From the NCBI RefSeq assembly GCF_025567095.1, contig NZ_JAOQJH010000015.1: a stretch of DNA of 64,000 nt. One strand, given 5' to 3'. The notes beneath the pieces are model-generated. The model was not told the DNA's origin, ran no database searches, and saw only the letters and a program-made list of their open reading frames with translations. The DNA comes from Anthropogastromicrobium aceti (GTDB lineage Bacteria > Bacillota > Clostridia > Lachnospirales > Lachnospiraceae). Position 1 is the first letter of the stretch; each line of letters starts with the position of its first letter. Position numbers and translations under genes: made by a program. This document shows positions 1 to 8,918 of this stretch, piece by piece.

Positions 1-2
1 TC

Positions 3-209
3 GGATTTGAAAAGGCATATCTGCTTCAGACAAGCTTAAACAAGGCAACATCAGAAATTATCGCAACTTATGTATATGAGCAGGGTCTTTTGAAGGCAAT
101 GTACAGTTTTTCAACAGCAGTTGGATTGTTTAATACTGTTGTTAATATAGTGTTGCTGGTTGTGGTGAATACAGTATGTAAACGCCTGTCAGATGTGAGC
201 TTTATTTAA
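3..209 (+). CDS. ABC sugar importer permease, LplB-type (3' end only)
   Basis: This is the C-terminal 68 residues of a membrane permease; the start lies outside the window. The fragment has the final membrane segment (around VVNIVLLVVVNTVCKRL) and ends in the short basic-polar tail usual for LplB/YteP-type permeases of CUT1 importers. It lies 15 bases before a second permease and a solute-binding protein, so the three form one importer. The fragment alone would not identify the family; the call rests on the neighbours. Confidence 0.75.
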   Translation, partial: GFEKAYLLQTSLNKATSEIIATYVYEQGLLKAMYSFSTAVGLFNTVVNIVLLVVVNTVCKRLSDVSFI

Positions 210-224
210 AAGGGGGAATAAGAT

Positions 225-1127
225 ATGGCAAGCAATATGAAAATAAAAAAGAAATCTTCCGAGAAGACATTTGACATTATCAATGGTGCGTTTTTATTGA
301 TTCTTGTTATTTTAGTAGCGTATCCGCTGTATTATGTATTAATTGCGTCAATCTCTGATCCATATGAGGTTTATGCGGGAAAAACATTCTTATTGCCTTC
401 GAAGATCACATTTGAGGGTTACAAGAGAGTATTTAAAGAAAACTCAATTGCAGGAGGCTATCTGAATAGTATTTATTATACTGTTCTTGGAACAGTAGTA
501 TCTGTTGCACTTGTATTGACAACAGGCTATTGTATGTCAAAAAAGACGCTTCCATTTCGACGCGCAATCATGATCTTCTATGTTATTACAATGTATGTTG
601 GCGGTGGATTGATTCCGACTTACCTGGTTGTATCAAAGATGCATATGCTTAATAGTGTTTGGGCACTTATTCTTCCTGGCGGTGTATCTGTTTACAATGT
701 TATTGTAACAAGAACATTCTTTGAGACAAGCATTCCGCAGGAGTTATATGAGGCTGCATCTATTGATGGAAGTGGAAATATCCGTACTTTTGTAAAGATT
801 GCACTTCCGCTTGCAAAGCCTATTATCGCAGTAATGGTTATCTTTACAATGGTTGCTTATTGGAATGACTGGTTTACAGCACTTATTTACATGCAGGAAA
901 AAAGCAGATATCCACTGCAGCTTGTTCTTCGTCAGATTTTGATTCAAAGTCAGGCGATGGCCAGCATGATGGGAAATATGGATGGTGGTTATGCGGAAGC
1001 AAATAAGCTGACAGAGTTAATTAAGTTTGCATCAATTGTAGTAGGCTCTGTTCCGATGCTGATTGCATATCCGTTTGTACAGAAATATTTTGAAAAAGGC
1101 TTTATGGCAGGAGCTGTAAAGGGCTGA
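225..1127 (+). CDS. ABC sugar importer permease, LplC/YtcP-type
   Basis: This 300-residue inner-membrane permease should form the channel of a CUT1 importer with the partial permease upstream. About six hydrophobic segments are visible, starting at residues 20-42. The EAA loop for the ATPase is present (ELYEAASIDGSGNIRTF, about residues 172-188), as is the family C-terminal ending with GFMAGAVKG. The ATG follows a GGGGGAA ribosome site. No ATP-binding subunit is encoded in the locus, so a shared MsmX-type ATPase is presumed. Confidence 0.9.
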   Translation: MASNMKIKKKSSEKTFDIINGAFLLILVILVAYPLYYVLIASISDPYEVYAGKTFLLPSKITFEGYKRVFKENSIAGGYLNSIYYTVLGTVVSVALVLTTGYCMSKKTLPFRRAIMIFYVITMYVGGGLIPTYLVVSKMHMLNSVWALILPGGVSVYNVIVTRTFFETSIPQELYEAASIDGSGNIRTFVKIALPLAKPIIAVMVIFTMVAYWNDWFTALIYMQEKSRYPLQLVLRQILIQSQAMASMMGNMDGGYAEANKLTELIKFASIVVGSVPMLIAYPFVQKYFEKGFMAGAVKG

Positions 1128-1214
1128 TTTGTCCAAATGCCAATATAATAAAAGGTTATAATAAAAAGGTTACAATAAAATAAACAATATATATTTTTTA
1201 AGGAGGACTTTGTA

Positions 1215-2804
1215 ATGAAAAAGGCAAACAAAATGATGGCACTTACCATGGCAGCAGCAATGCTGGTTCCTCAGATGGCATTTGCAGGTGAATCTGAACA
1301 GACAACATTCAACATCTTTGCAGGTGTCAGCGCATTATCACCAGACAATAGTGAGAAGCCGCTTGTACAGCAGATGAATGAAGCAATGGGCGTAACTATT
1401 GATTGGAACTGTGTATCAGGAGATACGCTGACTGAGAAGAAGAACCTGATTTTAAATGCAGGTGTTGATATGCCAGATGCATTTATGGCAGCAGAATTAA
1501 CAGACTATGAGCTGATTAATTATGGTAGCTATGGTGTTCTGATTCCGCTTGAGGATTATATCAATGAGGAGACAATGCCAAATCTGACTGCATTGGCAGA
1601 GAAGAGACCAGAGCTTCTTGCTACAGCAACTATGCCAGACGGTCATATCTATGGACTTCCAGGTATTTCTGAGATGGGTTACATTGATGATGATGGAACT
1701 TATATTGGAATTGGTGCTATCCCGCAGTTTACTTCTATCAATAAGGATTGGCTGGAGAAGGTTGGAATGGAAATGCCGACAACACTCGATGAACTCCACG
1801 ATGTACTTGTTGCATTTAAGGAAAATGACTGCAATGGAAATGGTGATGCAACTGATGAGATTCCGATGTCCTTTATGGCAAACAATTGGTGTGCTGGAAT
1901 GACAACACTGTTTGCAGGATTTGGTTTTACCGATTATAACGAGGATCACAGAGCTATTGATAATGGAAAGGTATATTATCAGGCAACTAGCGAAAACTAT
2001 AAGAATGCAATCGCTTACTTCCATAAGTGGTTTGAGGAAGGTCTGATTGATATTGAAGTATTCTCTCAGGATTCCAGCCAGTATATTGCAAAGGGCAATG
2101 GCGAGGATGCAAGACTGGGTGTATTTACCTGGTGGGAAATTCCGGAAGTTGTTGGAAATGAGAGAGCAGAAAGTTATGAGTATCTTCCGATTCTTGATGG
2201 CCCGGACGGAACTCATCATGTAAACTTAAATGAGTGTGGAACAACTAACCATAAGAATTTCTCTATTACAAGCGCATGTAAGAATCCAGAACTGTTATTA
2301 AAGTGGGTAGATCAGATGTATGATCCGATTAACAGTATGCAGGCAATTTATGGTGCAATCGGTTCTTATTGGAACGAGGAGCCAGATGAGAAGGGCTGTT
2401 ACACGATGAGAGATTTAAAGGATGGTGAGACAGCAGGTGAGCTGAAGTCAAAGAATGAGTTGTTAGGACCTACAGAGCAGCTGACAGAGGATTATGGTAC
2501 TTACTATTATCTTGAGGATCGTGCTCAGCAAAGAATTGATGACATACGTGATTTCTGGTTCCAGTATGTAGATTCTACAGAGTATTATCCTTCTGTTGTG
2601 TTTACAGAAGAAGAAACAAATACAATTAATGACTATTTAAGTGATTTAAAGGCATTGACAGAAGAAAAGACTGCTCACTGGCTTACAGATGGCGGCATCG
2701 AAGATGAGTGGGACGATTATGTTTCTGCAATGGACAGCATGGGACTGCAAGACGTTGTTGCAGCATGGCAGGCTGCATATGACCGTTATGTAGAGGCTCA
2801 GTAA
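1215..2804 (+). CDS. Extracellular sugar-binding protein of ABC importer (LplA-like)
   Basis: This 529-residue protein captures the substrate for the upstream permeases. It has a Sec signal peptide (basic MKKANK, hydrophobic stretch, then MAFA/GES around residue 25) and a long family-1-type solute-binding region. The DCNGNGDATDEIP stretch, around residues 199-211, resembles the Ca-binding loop of LplA-like proteins. There is no lipobox cysteine, unusual for a Gram-positive binding protein, so it may be released or held in another way. An AAGGAGG site precedes the ATG. A strong hairpin follows the stop. The sugar specificity is not visible from sequence; fructans or fructose disaccharides are inferred from neighbouring enzymes. 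Confidence 0.88.
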   Translation: MKKANKMMALTMAAAMLVPQMAFAGESEQTTFNIFAGVSALSPDNSEKPLVQQMNEAMGVTIDWNCVSGDTLTEKKNLILNAGVDMPDAFMAAELTDYELINYGSYGVLIPLEDYINEETMPNLTALAEKRPELLATATMPDGHIYGLPGISEMGYIDDDGTYIGIGAIPQFTSINKDWLEKVGMEMPTTLDELHDVLVAFKENDCNGNGDATDEIPMSFMANNWCAGMTTLFAGFGFTDYNEDHRAIDNGKVYYQATSENYKNAIAYFHKWFEEGLIDIEVFSQDSSQYIAKGNGEDARLGVFTWWEIPEVVGNERAESYEYLPILDGPDGTHHVNLNECGTTNHKNFSITSACKNPELLLKWVDQMYDPINSMQAIYGAIGSYWNEEPDEKGCYTMRDLKDGETAGELKSKNELLGPTEQLTEDYGTYYYLEDRAQQRIDDIRDFWFQYVDSTEYYPSVVFTEEETNTINDYLSDLKALTEEKTAHWLTDGGIEDEWDDYVSAMDSMGLQDVVAAWQAAYDRYVEAQ

Positions 2805-2822
2805 AAAAGACCTGAGAAAATG

Positions 2823-2846
2823 GGGCAGGCATGAAAATGCCTGCCC
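2823..2846 (+). terminator. Hairpin after first binding-protein gene (attenuator/stabiliser)
   Basis: A perfect 10-bp stem (GGGCAGGCAT with ATGCCTGCCC) is closed by a GAAA tetraloop. It begins 18 bases after the binding-protein stop codon. No U-run follows, so it is more likely a 3' mRNA-stabilising or partial-termination hairpin that lifts binding-protein expression above the downstream enzyme. A similar GGGCAGG hairpin follows the second binding-protein gene. Confidence 0.6.
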
Positions 2847-2961
2847 TTGCTGTATCCGTGAACGATGATAAAAAGCTCACGGACAGAGCAGGGGCAGGGA
2901 ATAGATGAATAGAATATAGCAAAGAAGTACAACAAAGGGTCAATATCAAAGGAGGATGAAA

Positions 2962-5031
2962 ATGTTATCACAGTTTAAGATGAATCCGGATCCAGCGTAT
3001 CAAAACAGGTTACTTCCTGAGAGAGATAATGCTTCTTTTTTTGATGGATATTCAGTATGGTTTTATAAGGAACAGGGAGATTTGCAGCAGGCAAATGCAT
3101 TTACGCTTGAATTTGAAATTGCTCCATTTGGCATTTCAAGTGAAGGTGATGCTATATTTTCCTGTATGGATCGAAAAACAAGTGAAGGAATGGCAGTCAG
3201 ACTGACATCAGATGGAAAAGTTGAGGTGATTCTCGGCTTTGGTGGACGACAAATGGTATTTTACTCCATTCGTGAGAACGTTGATCTTGAAAAATGGAAT
3301 CATATATTTGTTATTTACCGTTTTCGCGAAGGCTGGTGTGATCTTGTGGTCAACGGCGTGTTATCAAATCGTTTACAGTTTGGCCGTTTTCAGAAGATAA
3401 AATGGCCAAGACATCAGATTTTCATCGGAAAAGATGCCGATAAGGATTGTTTGACACCTCAGATGGGTGTTTTCTGGGGATGGATGAAAAATATACAATT
3501 TTTATCAGAAGCGGTTTCAGTTGAACAAGCCATAAAAGATTCAAAAAGAGAAAATTCTTTAGAGAAAGTATTATACACGCCAAACAGAACAAGATTTTTG
3601 AATGATGCAAACCGCCCGCAATATCATTTGATTGAACCAGAAAAATGGATGAATGAGCCGCATGCACCATTTTTCTATAATGGCTATTATCATATCTTTT
3701 ATCAGGCTAATCTGCATGCACCTATCTGGGATTCCATTCAGTGGGGACATCTGGCAAGCAAAGATATGGTTCATTGGAAGGATCTGCCGTTGGCACTGCA
3801 GTCAGAAAATGGTTTTTATGATGAACTTGGATGCTGGTCAGGAAGTGGAATGATTGATAAAGAAGGAGTGCCGCGCATTTATTACACGGCTGGAAATAAC
3901 AATCGTTTTCCGAATCAGGCAGTTGCACTGGCACAGCCGGAAGATACAGAAGAAGATCCGCTTTTAAAGAAATGGAAAAAATATCCTTCATTAATAAAAG
4001 AACAGGATATTGGCTGGTTGGGAGAGTTTAGGGATCCATTTGTCTGGATAGAGCAGGATAATTATTTTATGCTGGTTGGTACAGGAGATGAGCATAATGG
4101 AGGCGGAAATGCAGCATTGTATGTGTCAGCAGATGGATTAAATTGGGAATCTTGCGGAATGCTTGTGGATTATAATTATGAGATTAATCAAAAATGTGGT
4201 CATGTGTGGGAGCTTCCTGTGTTGCTGCCGCTTCGAGATGATTCTGGAAAGATTGTATGTCATATTATGATGTTTTGTGCTTGCCAGATAGAACATGATA
4301 TTGTAGAGACATATTATTTTCTTGGAAACTGGGACGCATCAAAGAAAACATTCACAAAATGGAATGACCGTGCAATGCTTCTTGATCTTGGATATGGTAC
4401 TTTTACTGGCCCTAGTGGATTTGTTACGCCCGATAAACGAAGCGTTGTATTTACAATCGCGCAGGGAAAACGGCCATTTTCAGATGAGTATCATGCAGGA
4501 TGGGCACATAATGGTGGACTGCCATTGCAGCTTTGGTGGGATAATGGGCTAAAAATGCAGCCTATTCGTGAGATCTTGTCATGTGAAGAGAAAATGCTTC
4601 TTGAAAGAACAAACTGTGGTATAGAAGAACTAAATCACGATCTGGAAAAGATTAATTCCAATCGTATGTATGTAAAGCTGACTACAGATGCTGATGAAAT
4701 AGTAATCAATACAGAAAGTGTATTGGATGCGTCAAAGTCTGTTCAAGTAGTGTATGACCGCAATACAAAACGCTTTTTTGCACGAAACGCAGAAGGAAAG
4801 GAGATTTCTAGATTTCGTGATTCGTGTGATCTGGTTGAAGTTGAGGGAGAGATTACAATAGAGTATTTTCTTGATCATTCGATGATTGAGGTTTATTTAA
4901 ACCAGAAAAAAGCAATGACACTTCGAAATTACGTGGCAGACGGAGAACGAAAAATCAGTGTAAGCTCAAGTAGTACCAATGCAAGAGTTAGTTCTATACA
5001 GCTTTGGAATATGAAAAGTGCTTATGACTAA
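2962..5031 (+). CDS. GH32 family fructosidase with N-terminal concanavalin-like domain
   Basis: This 689-residue protein has no signal peptide, so it is probably cytoplasmic. Residues about 40-190 look like a LamG/concanavalin-type beta-sandwich (AFTLEFEIAPFG, DLVVNGVLSNRL, IFIGKDADKD). Residues about 215-530 are a GH32 five-bladed propeller, followed by a C-terminal beta-sandwich. The usual nucleophile block WMNDPN reads WMNEPH, with Glu at residue 232. The RDP transition-state motif (EFRDPFVW) and an acid/base block (HVWELPVL, where most members have WECP) are present. I chose ATG 2962 because GGAGG at 2951-2955 abuts the earlier ATG 2956. The exact fructan is unknown; levan or inulin oligosaccharides are candidates. 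Confidence 0.85.
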   Translation: MLSQFKMNPDPAYQNRLLPERDNASFFDGYSVWFYKEQGDLQQANAFTLEFEIAPFGISSEGDAIFSCMDRKTSEGMAVRLTSDGKVEVILGFGGRQMVFYSIRENVDLEKWNHIFVIYRFREGWCDLVVNGVLSNRLQFGRFQKIKWPRHQIFIGKDADKDCLTPQMGVFWGWMKNIQFLSEAVSVEQAIKDSKRENSLEKVLYTPNRTRFLNDANRPQYHLIEPEKWMNEPHAPFFYNGYYHIFYQANLHAPIWDSIQWGHLASKDMVHWKDLPLALQSENGFYDELGCWSGSGMIDKEGVPRIYYTAGNNNRFPNQAVALAQPEDTEEDPLLKKWKKYPSLIKEQDIGWLGEFRDPFVWIEQDNYFMLVGTGDEHNGGGNAALYVSADGLNWESCGMLVDYNYEINQKCGHVWELPVLLPLRDDSGKIVCHIMMFCACQIEHDIVETYYFLGNWDASKKTFTKWNDRAMLLDLGYGTFTGPSGFVTPDKRSVVFTIAQGKRPFSDEYHAGWAHNGGLPLQLWWDNGLKMQPIREILSCEEKMLLERTNCGIEELNHDLEKINSNRMYVKLTTDADEIVINTESVLDASKSVQVVYDRNTKRFFARNAEGKEISRFRDSCDLVEVEGEITIEYFLDHSMIEVYLNQKKAMTLRNYVADGERKISVSSSSTNARVSSIQLWNMKSAYD

Positions 5032-5038
5032 AAAAGTC

Positions 5039-5066
5039 TTGACAAGATATATAAACTTAGTAAAAT
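5039..5066 (+). promoter_or_regulatory. Candidate sigma-A promoter upstream of GH32 operon (distal)
   Basis: TTGACA at 5039-5044 is separated by 16 bases from TAAAAT at 5061-5066, starting right after the previous stop codon. It could begin the transcript for the GH32, glycyl-radical enzyme and fructokinase genes. A second candidate lies downstream at 5117-5146. Confidence 0.45.
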
Positions 5067-5116
5067 AGCATAAAAAACAATATAAAAATTTGCTGTTTTG
5101 CCAATGTGTTAAACGG

Positions 5117-5146
5117 TTGACATAAATGGCATTTCGAGTATATACT
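5117..5146 (+). promoter_or_regulatory. Candidate sigma-A promoter upstream of GH32 operon (proximal)
   Basis: A perfect TTGACA (5117-5122) is followed after 18 bases by TATACT (5141-5146), about 68 bases before the GH32 start codon. It suggests that the GH32/glycyl-radical enzyme/fructokinase block is transcribed separately from the first importer. Confidence 0.6.
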
Positions 5147-5213
5147 TACAGTGTAAGATAGGTACGCAAACAAATTTATAAATAATAAAGACAGCAAACA
5201 AAAGGGAGGAAAT

Positions 5214-6707
5214 ATGATCAGCGAAAAATTAGAAAAGGCAAGAGCTTATGAAGCAGAGAACGAGAAAAAGATCACACCAAAGATGAGACCGGTGTTTCAC
5301 CTGACACCGCGAGTTGGCTGGATGAATGATCCAAATGGTTTTTCTTATTATAATGGGGCATATCATATGTTCTATCAGTATTATCCATATCGTCCATTCT
5401 GGGGACCGATGCATTGGGGTCATGCAGTGAGTAAGGATCTTCTGCACTGGAATTATCTTCCTGCAGCACTTGCACCAGATGAACCGTATGAAAACGGCGG
5501 CGGCTGCTTCTCAGGAAGTGCAATTGATCTTTCTGATGGACGTCAGCTTCTTGTGTATACTGGTGTATTATCTGAAAAACAGCCAGATGGAACAATGCAC
5601 GATGTACAGCAGCAGTGCGTGGCAGTTGGTGATGGCGTAAATTATGAAAAGTGCGAAAATAATCCTGTTATGACAGCAAAACAGCTGCCGAGTGATTCGA
5701 ACAGATTTGATTTTAGAGATCCGAAGGTATGGAAGGCAGCAGACGGAAGCTATCGCTGTGTGATGGTAAACTGTGATAACAAGGGAGATGGACGTGCAGT
5801 TTTGTTTGAAAGCAAGGATGGCTTCTCATGGAACTTTAAGAGTATTTTAGCACAGAATAATGGAAAGTATGGAAAGATGTGGGAGTGTCCGGATCTGTTT
5901 GAGCTGGATGGAAAGGCAGTTTTGATTGTAAGTCCGATGGAGATGGAGGCAGAAGGACTTGAATATCCAAATGGTCACGGTGTTGTATGCCAGATCGGAA
6001 CATACGACGATGAGACAGGAACCTTTACATGTGAGCATGCACAGACTGTTGATTATGGTGTTGATTTTTATGCACCGCAGTCTACACAGACACCAGATGG
6101 CAGAAGAGTCATGATTGGATGGATGCAAAACTGGGCATTTGTTAACCAGCATGCAGAGACTGAGCCATGGTTTGGTCAGATGGCACTGCCAAGAGAGCTG
6201 TCAATTGTTGATGGCAAGCTGATTCAGCGTCCGACAAAGGAATTTGATGCATGCCGCAAAAATCCAGTTTCACACAATGGTGTGTGTGTAGCAGGTTTAG
6301 AGGCAGTAAAGCTTGAAGGCATTGAAGGTCGTGTGGCTGATGTTGAACTTACGATTGCACCAAAAAGCAAGGACGACAGTTACTATATGTTTGAAATGAG
6401 ATTTGCACAGGATGACAAGCATTACACAGCACTTCGCTATCGTATGCACGAGTCTGAGCTTGAGCTTGACAGAAGCTACTCTGATTCTAGAATTGCGATG
6501 ATTCACAAGCGTTCCTGCAAGGTAAAAGATAATGGCGGTAAGCTTAAGCTTCGTGTTGTGATTGACCGTTTCAGTGCAGAGGTTTTTGCAAACGATGGTG
6601 AGCAAGTGATGAGTGTAACATTTACGACAGATACTGCGGCAAAGGAAATCTCATTTGTGGCAGATGGAACAGTATACATGGATATTGTAAAGTACGATAT
6701 TGAGTAA
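5214..6707 (+). CDS. Cytoplasmic GH32 beta-fructofuranosidase / sucrose-6-phosphate hydrolase type
   Basis: This 497-residue enzyme hydrolyses beta-fructofuranosides inside the cell. All three GH32 catalytic blocks are visible: WMNDPNG with nucleophile Asp39, FRDPK with Asp169, and WECPDL with acid/base Glu224. A C-terminal beta-sandwich (about residues 350-497) follows, and there is no signal peptide. GGGAGGAA precedes the ATG. It is a close paralogue of the gene at 10804-12291, and the two flank the glycyl-radical enzyme and fructokinase genes. Uptake is by ABC importer rather than PTS, so the substrate is probably an unphosphorylated fructo-oligosaccharide or sucrose. Confidence 0.92.
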   Translation: MISEKLEKARAYEAENEKKITPKMRPVFHLTPRVGWMNDPNGFSYYNGAYHMFYQYYPYRPFWGPMHWGHAVSKDLLHWNYLPAALAPDEPYENGGGCFSGSAIDLSDGRQLLVYTGVLSEKQPDGTMHDVQQQCVAVGDGVNYEKCENNPVMTAKQLPSDSNRFDFRDPKVWKAADGSYRCVMVNCDNKGDGRAVLFESKDGFSWNFKSILAQNNGKYGKMWECPDLFELDGKAVLIVSPMEMEAEGLEYPNGHGVVCQIGTYDDETGTFTCEHAQTVDYGVDFYAPQSTQTPDGRRVMIGWMQNWAFVNQHAETEPWFGQMALPRELSIVDGKLIQRPTKEFDACRKNPVSHNGVCVAGLEAVKLEGIEGRVADVELTIAPKSKDDSYYMFEMRFAQDDKHYTALRYRMHESELELDRSYSDSRIAMIHKRSCKVKDNGGKLKLRVVIDRFSAEVFANDGEQVMSVTFTTDTAAKEISFVADGTVYMDIVKYDIE

Positions 6708-6773
6708 TTCGCAATATCGACAAAAACATAATCAGATGCCAGAGCACGACAGCTGCAGGGAGGCAGAAAAAAA

Positions 6774-8900
6774 TTGAAAACAAACTCGGATGAGATGCAT
6801 AATCAGGAAATGCTATTAAAAAAAATAAGACAGAGCAGTGAAGTTTTTGATAAATTGGCAAATTCATATGAGGTTTGGGTGCCGGAAAGCGGATGGCTTG
6901 CCGGCCGCCGAAACCGGGATAAGAATGACAGCAAGAGAAAAAATCTTACAGATTGGTCAATCTTGTCGTTCTTGCTTGAGATTGATAACTGTCATTATCC
7001 GATGGCAGACAGCTATCTTCAATATGGCATTGATGGTGTGATTAGAATTGCAGCAGAGACACTTGAAACACTTAAAAATAATTTGCAAAGCGAATTGCAG
7101 GATCAAACGCAGTTAGATATTGCGTATTTGGAAAGTTTGCTTCATGTCTGGAAGCGTTTTCAACAGTTTGTTGCAGATCACATGGTACTTGCACTAGAAT
7201 GTGCAAAGCAGGAAACAAGTGATACTAAAAAGAAGCGTTATGAAAAAATTGCAAAGATATGTCAGAATTTGACAATAAACAAGCCAAACACATTTTGCGA
7301 GGCACTCCAACTTTTTTGGTTTACATATTTGTTTCGCAGTCCATTTGGCGCAGGATGTATTGGAAGACTTGATCAGCTGTTATATCCATTTTATAAGCAT
7401 GATTGTGAAATGGGTATTTGGGATCAGCAAGAAGCAGAAAAAATGCTTGAAGAGATGTTTACCAGAATGAATGAGATCAATACTGGTGATACGCTGCGAA
7501 ATCTGATGCTTTCAGGACAAGATGCCAAAGGAAATGACCAGACGAATGAGATTACTTATTTGATTCTGGTAGCGTATGAAAATACGGGCGGATCTGAGCC
7601 GCATTTGAACGTACGTTTTCACGAAAAAACACCGAAAAAGCTTCGCGATAACTGCATAAATATGTTGTCATCTGGAAGTGGACAGCCAACAATCTATTTT
7701 GATGAAGCTGTACTTCCTGCAATGGAAAAGGCTGGTATTTGTCACGAGGATGCCTGCCAATATGCAAATGACGGTTGTACAGAGACGGTAATTGCAGGAA
7801 AGAGTGCGATTGTTTTCTGGCAGTATGAGATGGTTAAAACAGTGGAACTTACCTTGTTTGGAGGAAACGAAAATCCGTGTGTTAAGCCAGTTTCTATGAA
7901 AAAAAATAGCATACATGGGGTGGATTTTGTACCGAAAACAAATCTTTTGATTGGAATTGAATCAAAAAAAACACAGGAGTTGACTACATTTTCTGAGTTT
8001 TTAAGTGCTTTCTTTGAGCAGATGGATCATCAGCTTGATCATTACTTTTTGATGATTAAACAGAAAATGCAGGAAGACCAGACAGTATCCATTACTAGTC
8101 CATTTACGGCAGGTACTTTTGAGAAATGTTTGCGTACCGGAAAAGATCCGCTTCGCGGAGGTGGCTTTGATATCACTAATTATCAGCTGCTTTCAGGAAG
8201 CATAGGAACAGCAGCTGACTGTTTATATGCAATACAGTCAGCTGTATATGAGAAAAAGCTAGTTACAATGGAAGAACTGATCAAGGCACTTTCTGTTGAT
8301 TTTGAAGGCTATGAAGTGTTAAGACAGCAGCTGTTGCATCTGCCAAAGTACGGAAACGATAAAAAGGAAGTAGATGCATTGGCGAAGCAGATTGCAGATC
8401 ATTTTCTGGCGCGTGTCAATGCTTTTCGTGGACCAGAGAATACACTGTTGTATCCTGGTCTGTACAACATTGATTTTAAAATCTTTGCAAATGTGACAGG
8501 AGCTACGCCTGATGGACGACGTTTTCGCGATGCGATTGCAGAACACTGTAGTCCGACACCGGGGGCTGCAAAGAAGGGCCCGACAGCTATATTGAACTCA
8601 GCATCAACGCTTCCTATGAAAGAGGGCTTTGCATCATCAGTGCTTCATCTGACGCTTGACAAAAATGGCTACAGTATGGGTGCAGACCGCATAAAAATCA
8701 TAGATACACTTTTGCGTGCATCCGAAAAAAAGAAGATTCCGGTCTTGAGCCTTACTATGTATGATAAGGCTGAGCTTTTAGATGCCCAACTTCATCCCGA
8801 AAAGCATCAGGATTTGATTGTGCGAGTCTGGGGCTTTCAGGCAAGATTTACAGAGCTTGATAAAGAACTTCAGGATCATATTATCAATCGAATCAGCTGA
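6774..8900 (+). CDS. Glycyl radical enzyme of the PFL2/dehydratase type, substrate unknown
   Basis: This 708-residue protein matches the pyruvate formate-lyase-like superfamily. It has the N-terminal PFL barrel signature GRLDQLLYPFY (about residues 197-207). The active-site cysteine loop reads ANDGCTETV, with Cys335 and Glu337. The C-terminal radical loop is RVWGFQARF, with Gly687. A GCxE arrangement is shared with glycyl-radical eliminases such as CutC and diol dehydratases, rather than the Cys-Cys pair of pyruvate formate-lyase. That suggests a dehydratase or C-X lyase. A TTG start is chosen because GGGAGG at 6758-6763 lies 10 bases upstream. The activase gene follows at once. A role in breaking down a fructose-derived polyol or unusual sugar is inference from context. 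Confidence 0.9.
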   Translation: MKTNSDEMHNQEMLLKKIRQSSEVFDKLANSYEVWVPESGWLAGRRNRDKNDSKRKNLTDWSILSFLLEIDNCHYPMADSYLQYGIDGVIRIAAETLETLKNNLQSELQDQTQLDIAYLESLLHVWKRFQQFVADHMVLALECAKQETSDTKKKRYEKIAKICQNLTINKPNTFCEALQLFWFTYLFRSPFGAGCIGRLDQLLYPFYKHDCEMGIWDQQEAEKMLEEMFTRMNEINTGDTLRNLMLSGQDAKGNDQTNEITYLILVAYENTGGSEPHLNVRFHEKTPKKLRDNCINMLSSGSGQPTIYFDEAVLPAMEKAGICHEDACQYANDGCTETVIAGKSAIVFWQYEMVKTVELTLFGGNENPCVKPVSMKKNSIHGVDFVPKTNLLIGIESKKTQELTTFSEFLSAFFEQMDHQLDHYFLMIKQKMQEDQTVSITSPFTAGTFEKCLRTGKDPLRGGGFDITNYQLLSGSIGTAADCLYAIQSAVYEKKLVTMEELIKALSVDFEGYEVLRQQLLHLPKYGNDKKEVDALAKQIADHFLARVNAFRGPENTLLYPGLYNIDFKIFANVTGATPDGRRFRDAIAEHCSPTPGAAKKGPTAILNSASTLPMKEGFASSVLHLTLDKNGYSMGADRIKIIDTLLRASEKKKIPVLSLTMYDKAELLDAQLHPEKHQDLIVRVWGFQARFTELDKELQDHIINRIS

Positions 8901-8918
8901 CAAGAATGGAGGCAAAGG

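Noticed and set aside
1497..2219. Long minus-strand frame opposite the binding-protein gene
   Set aside because: It lies wholly antisense to a well-supported gene, lacks a ribosome site and encodes no recognisable domain.
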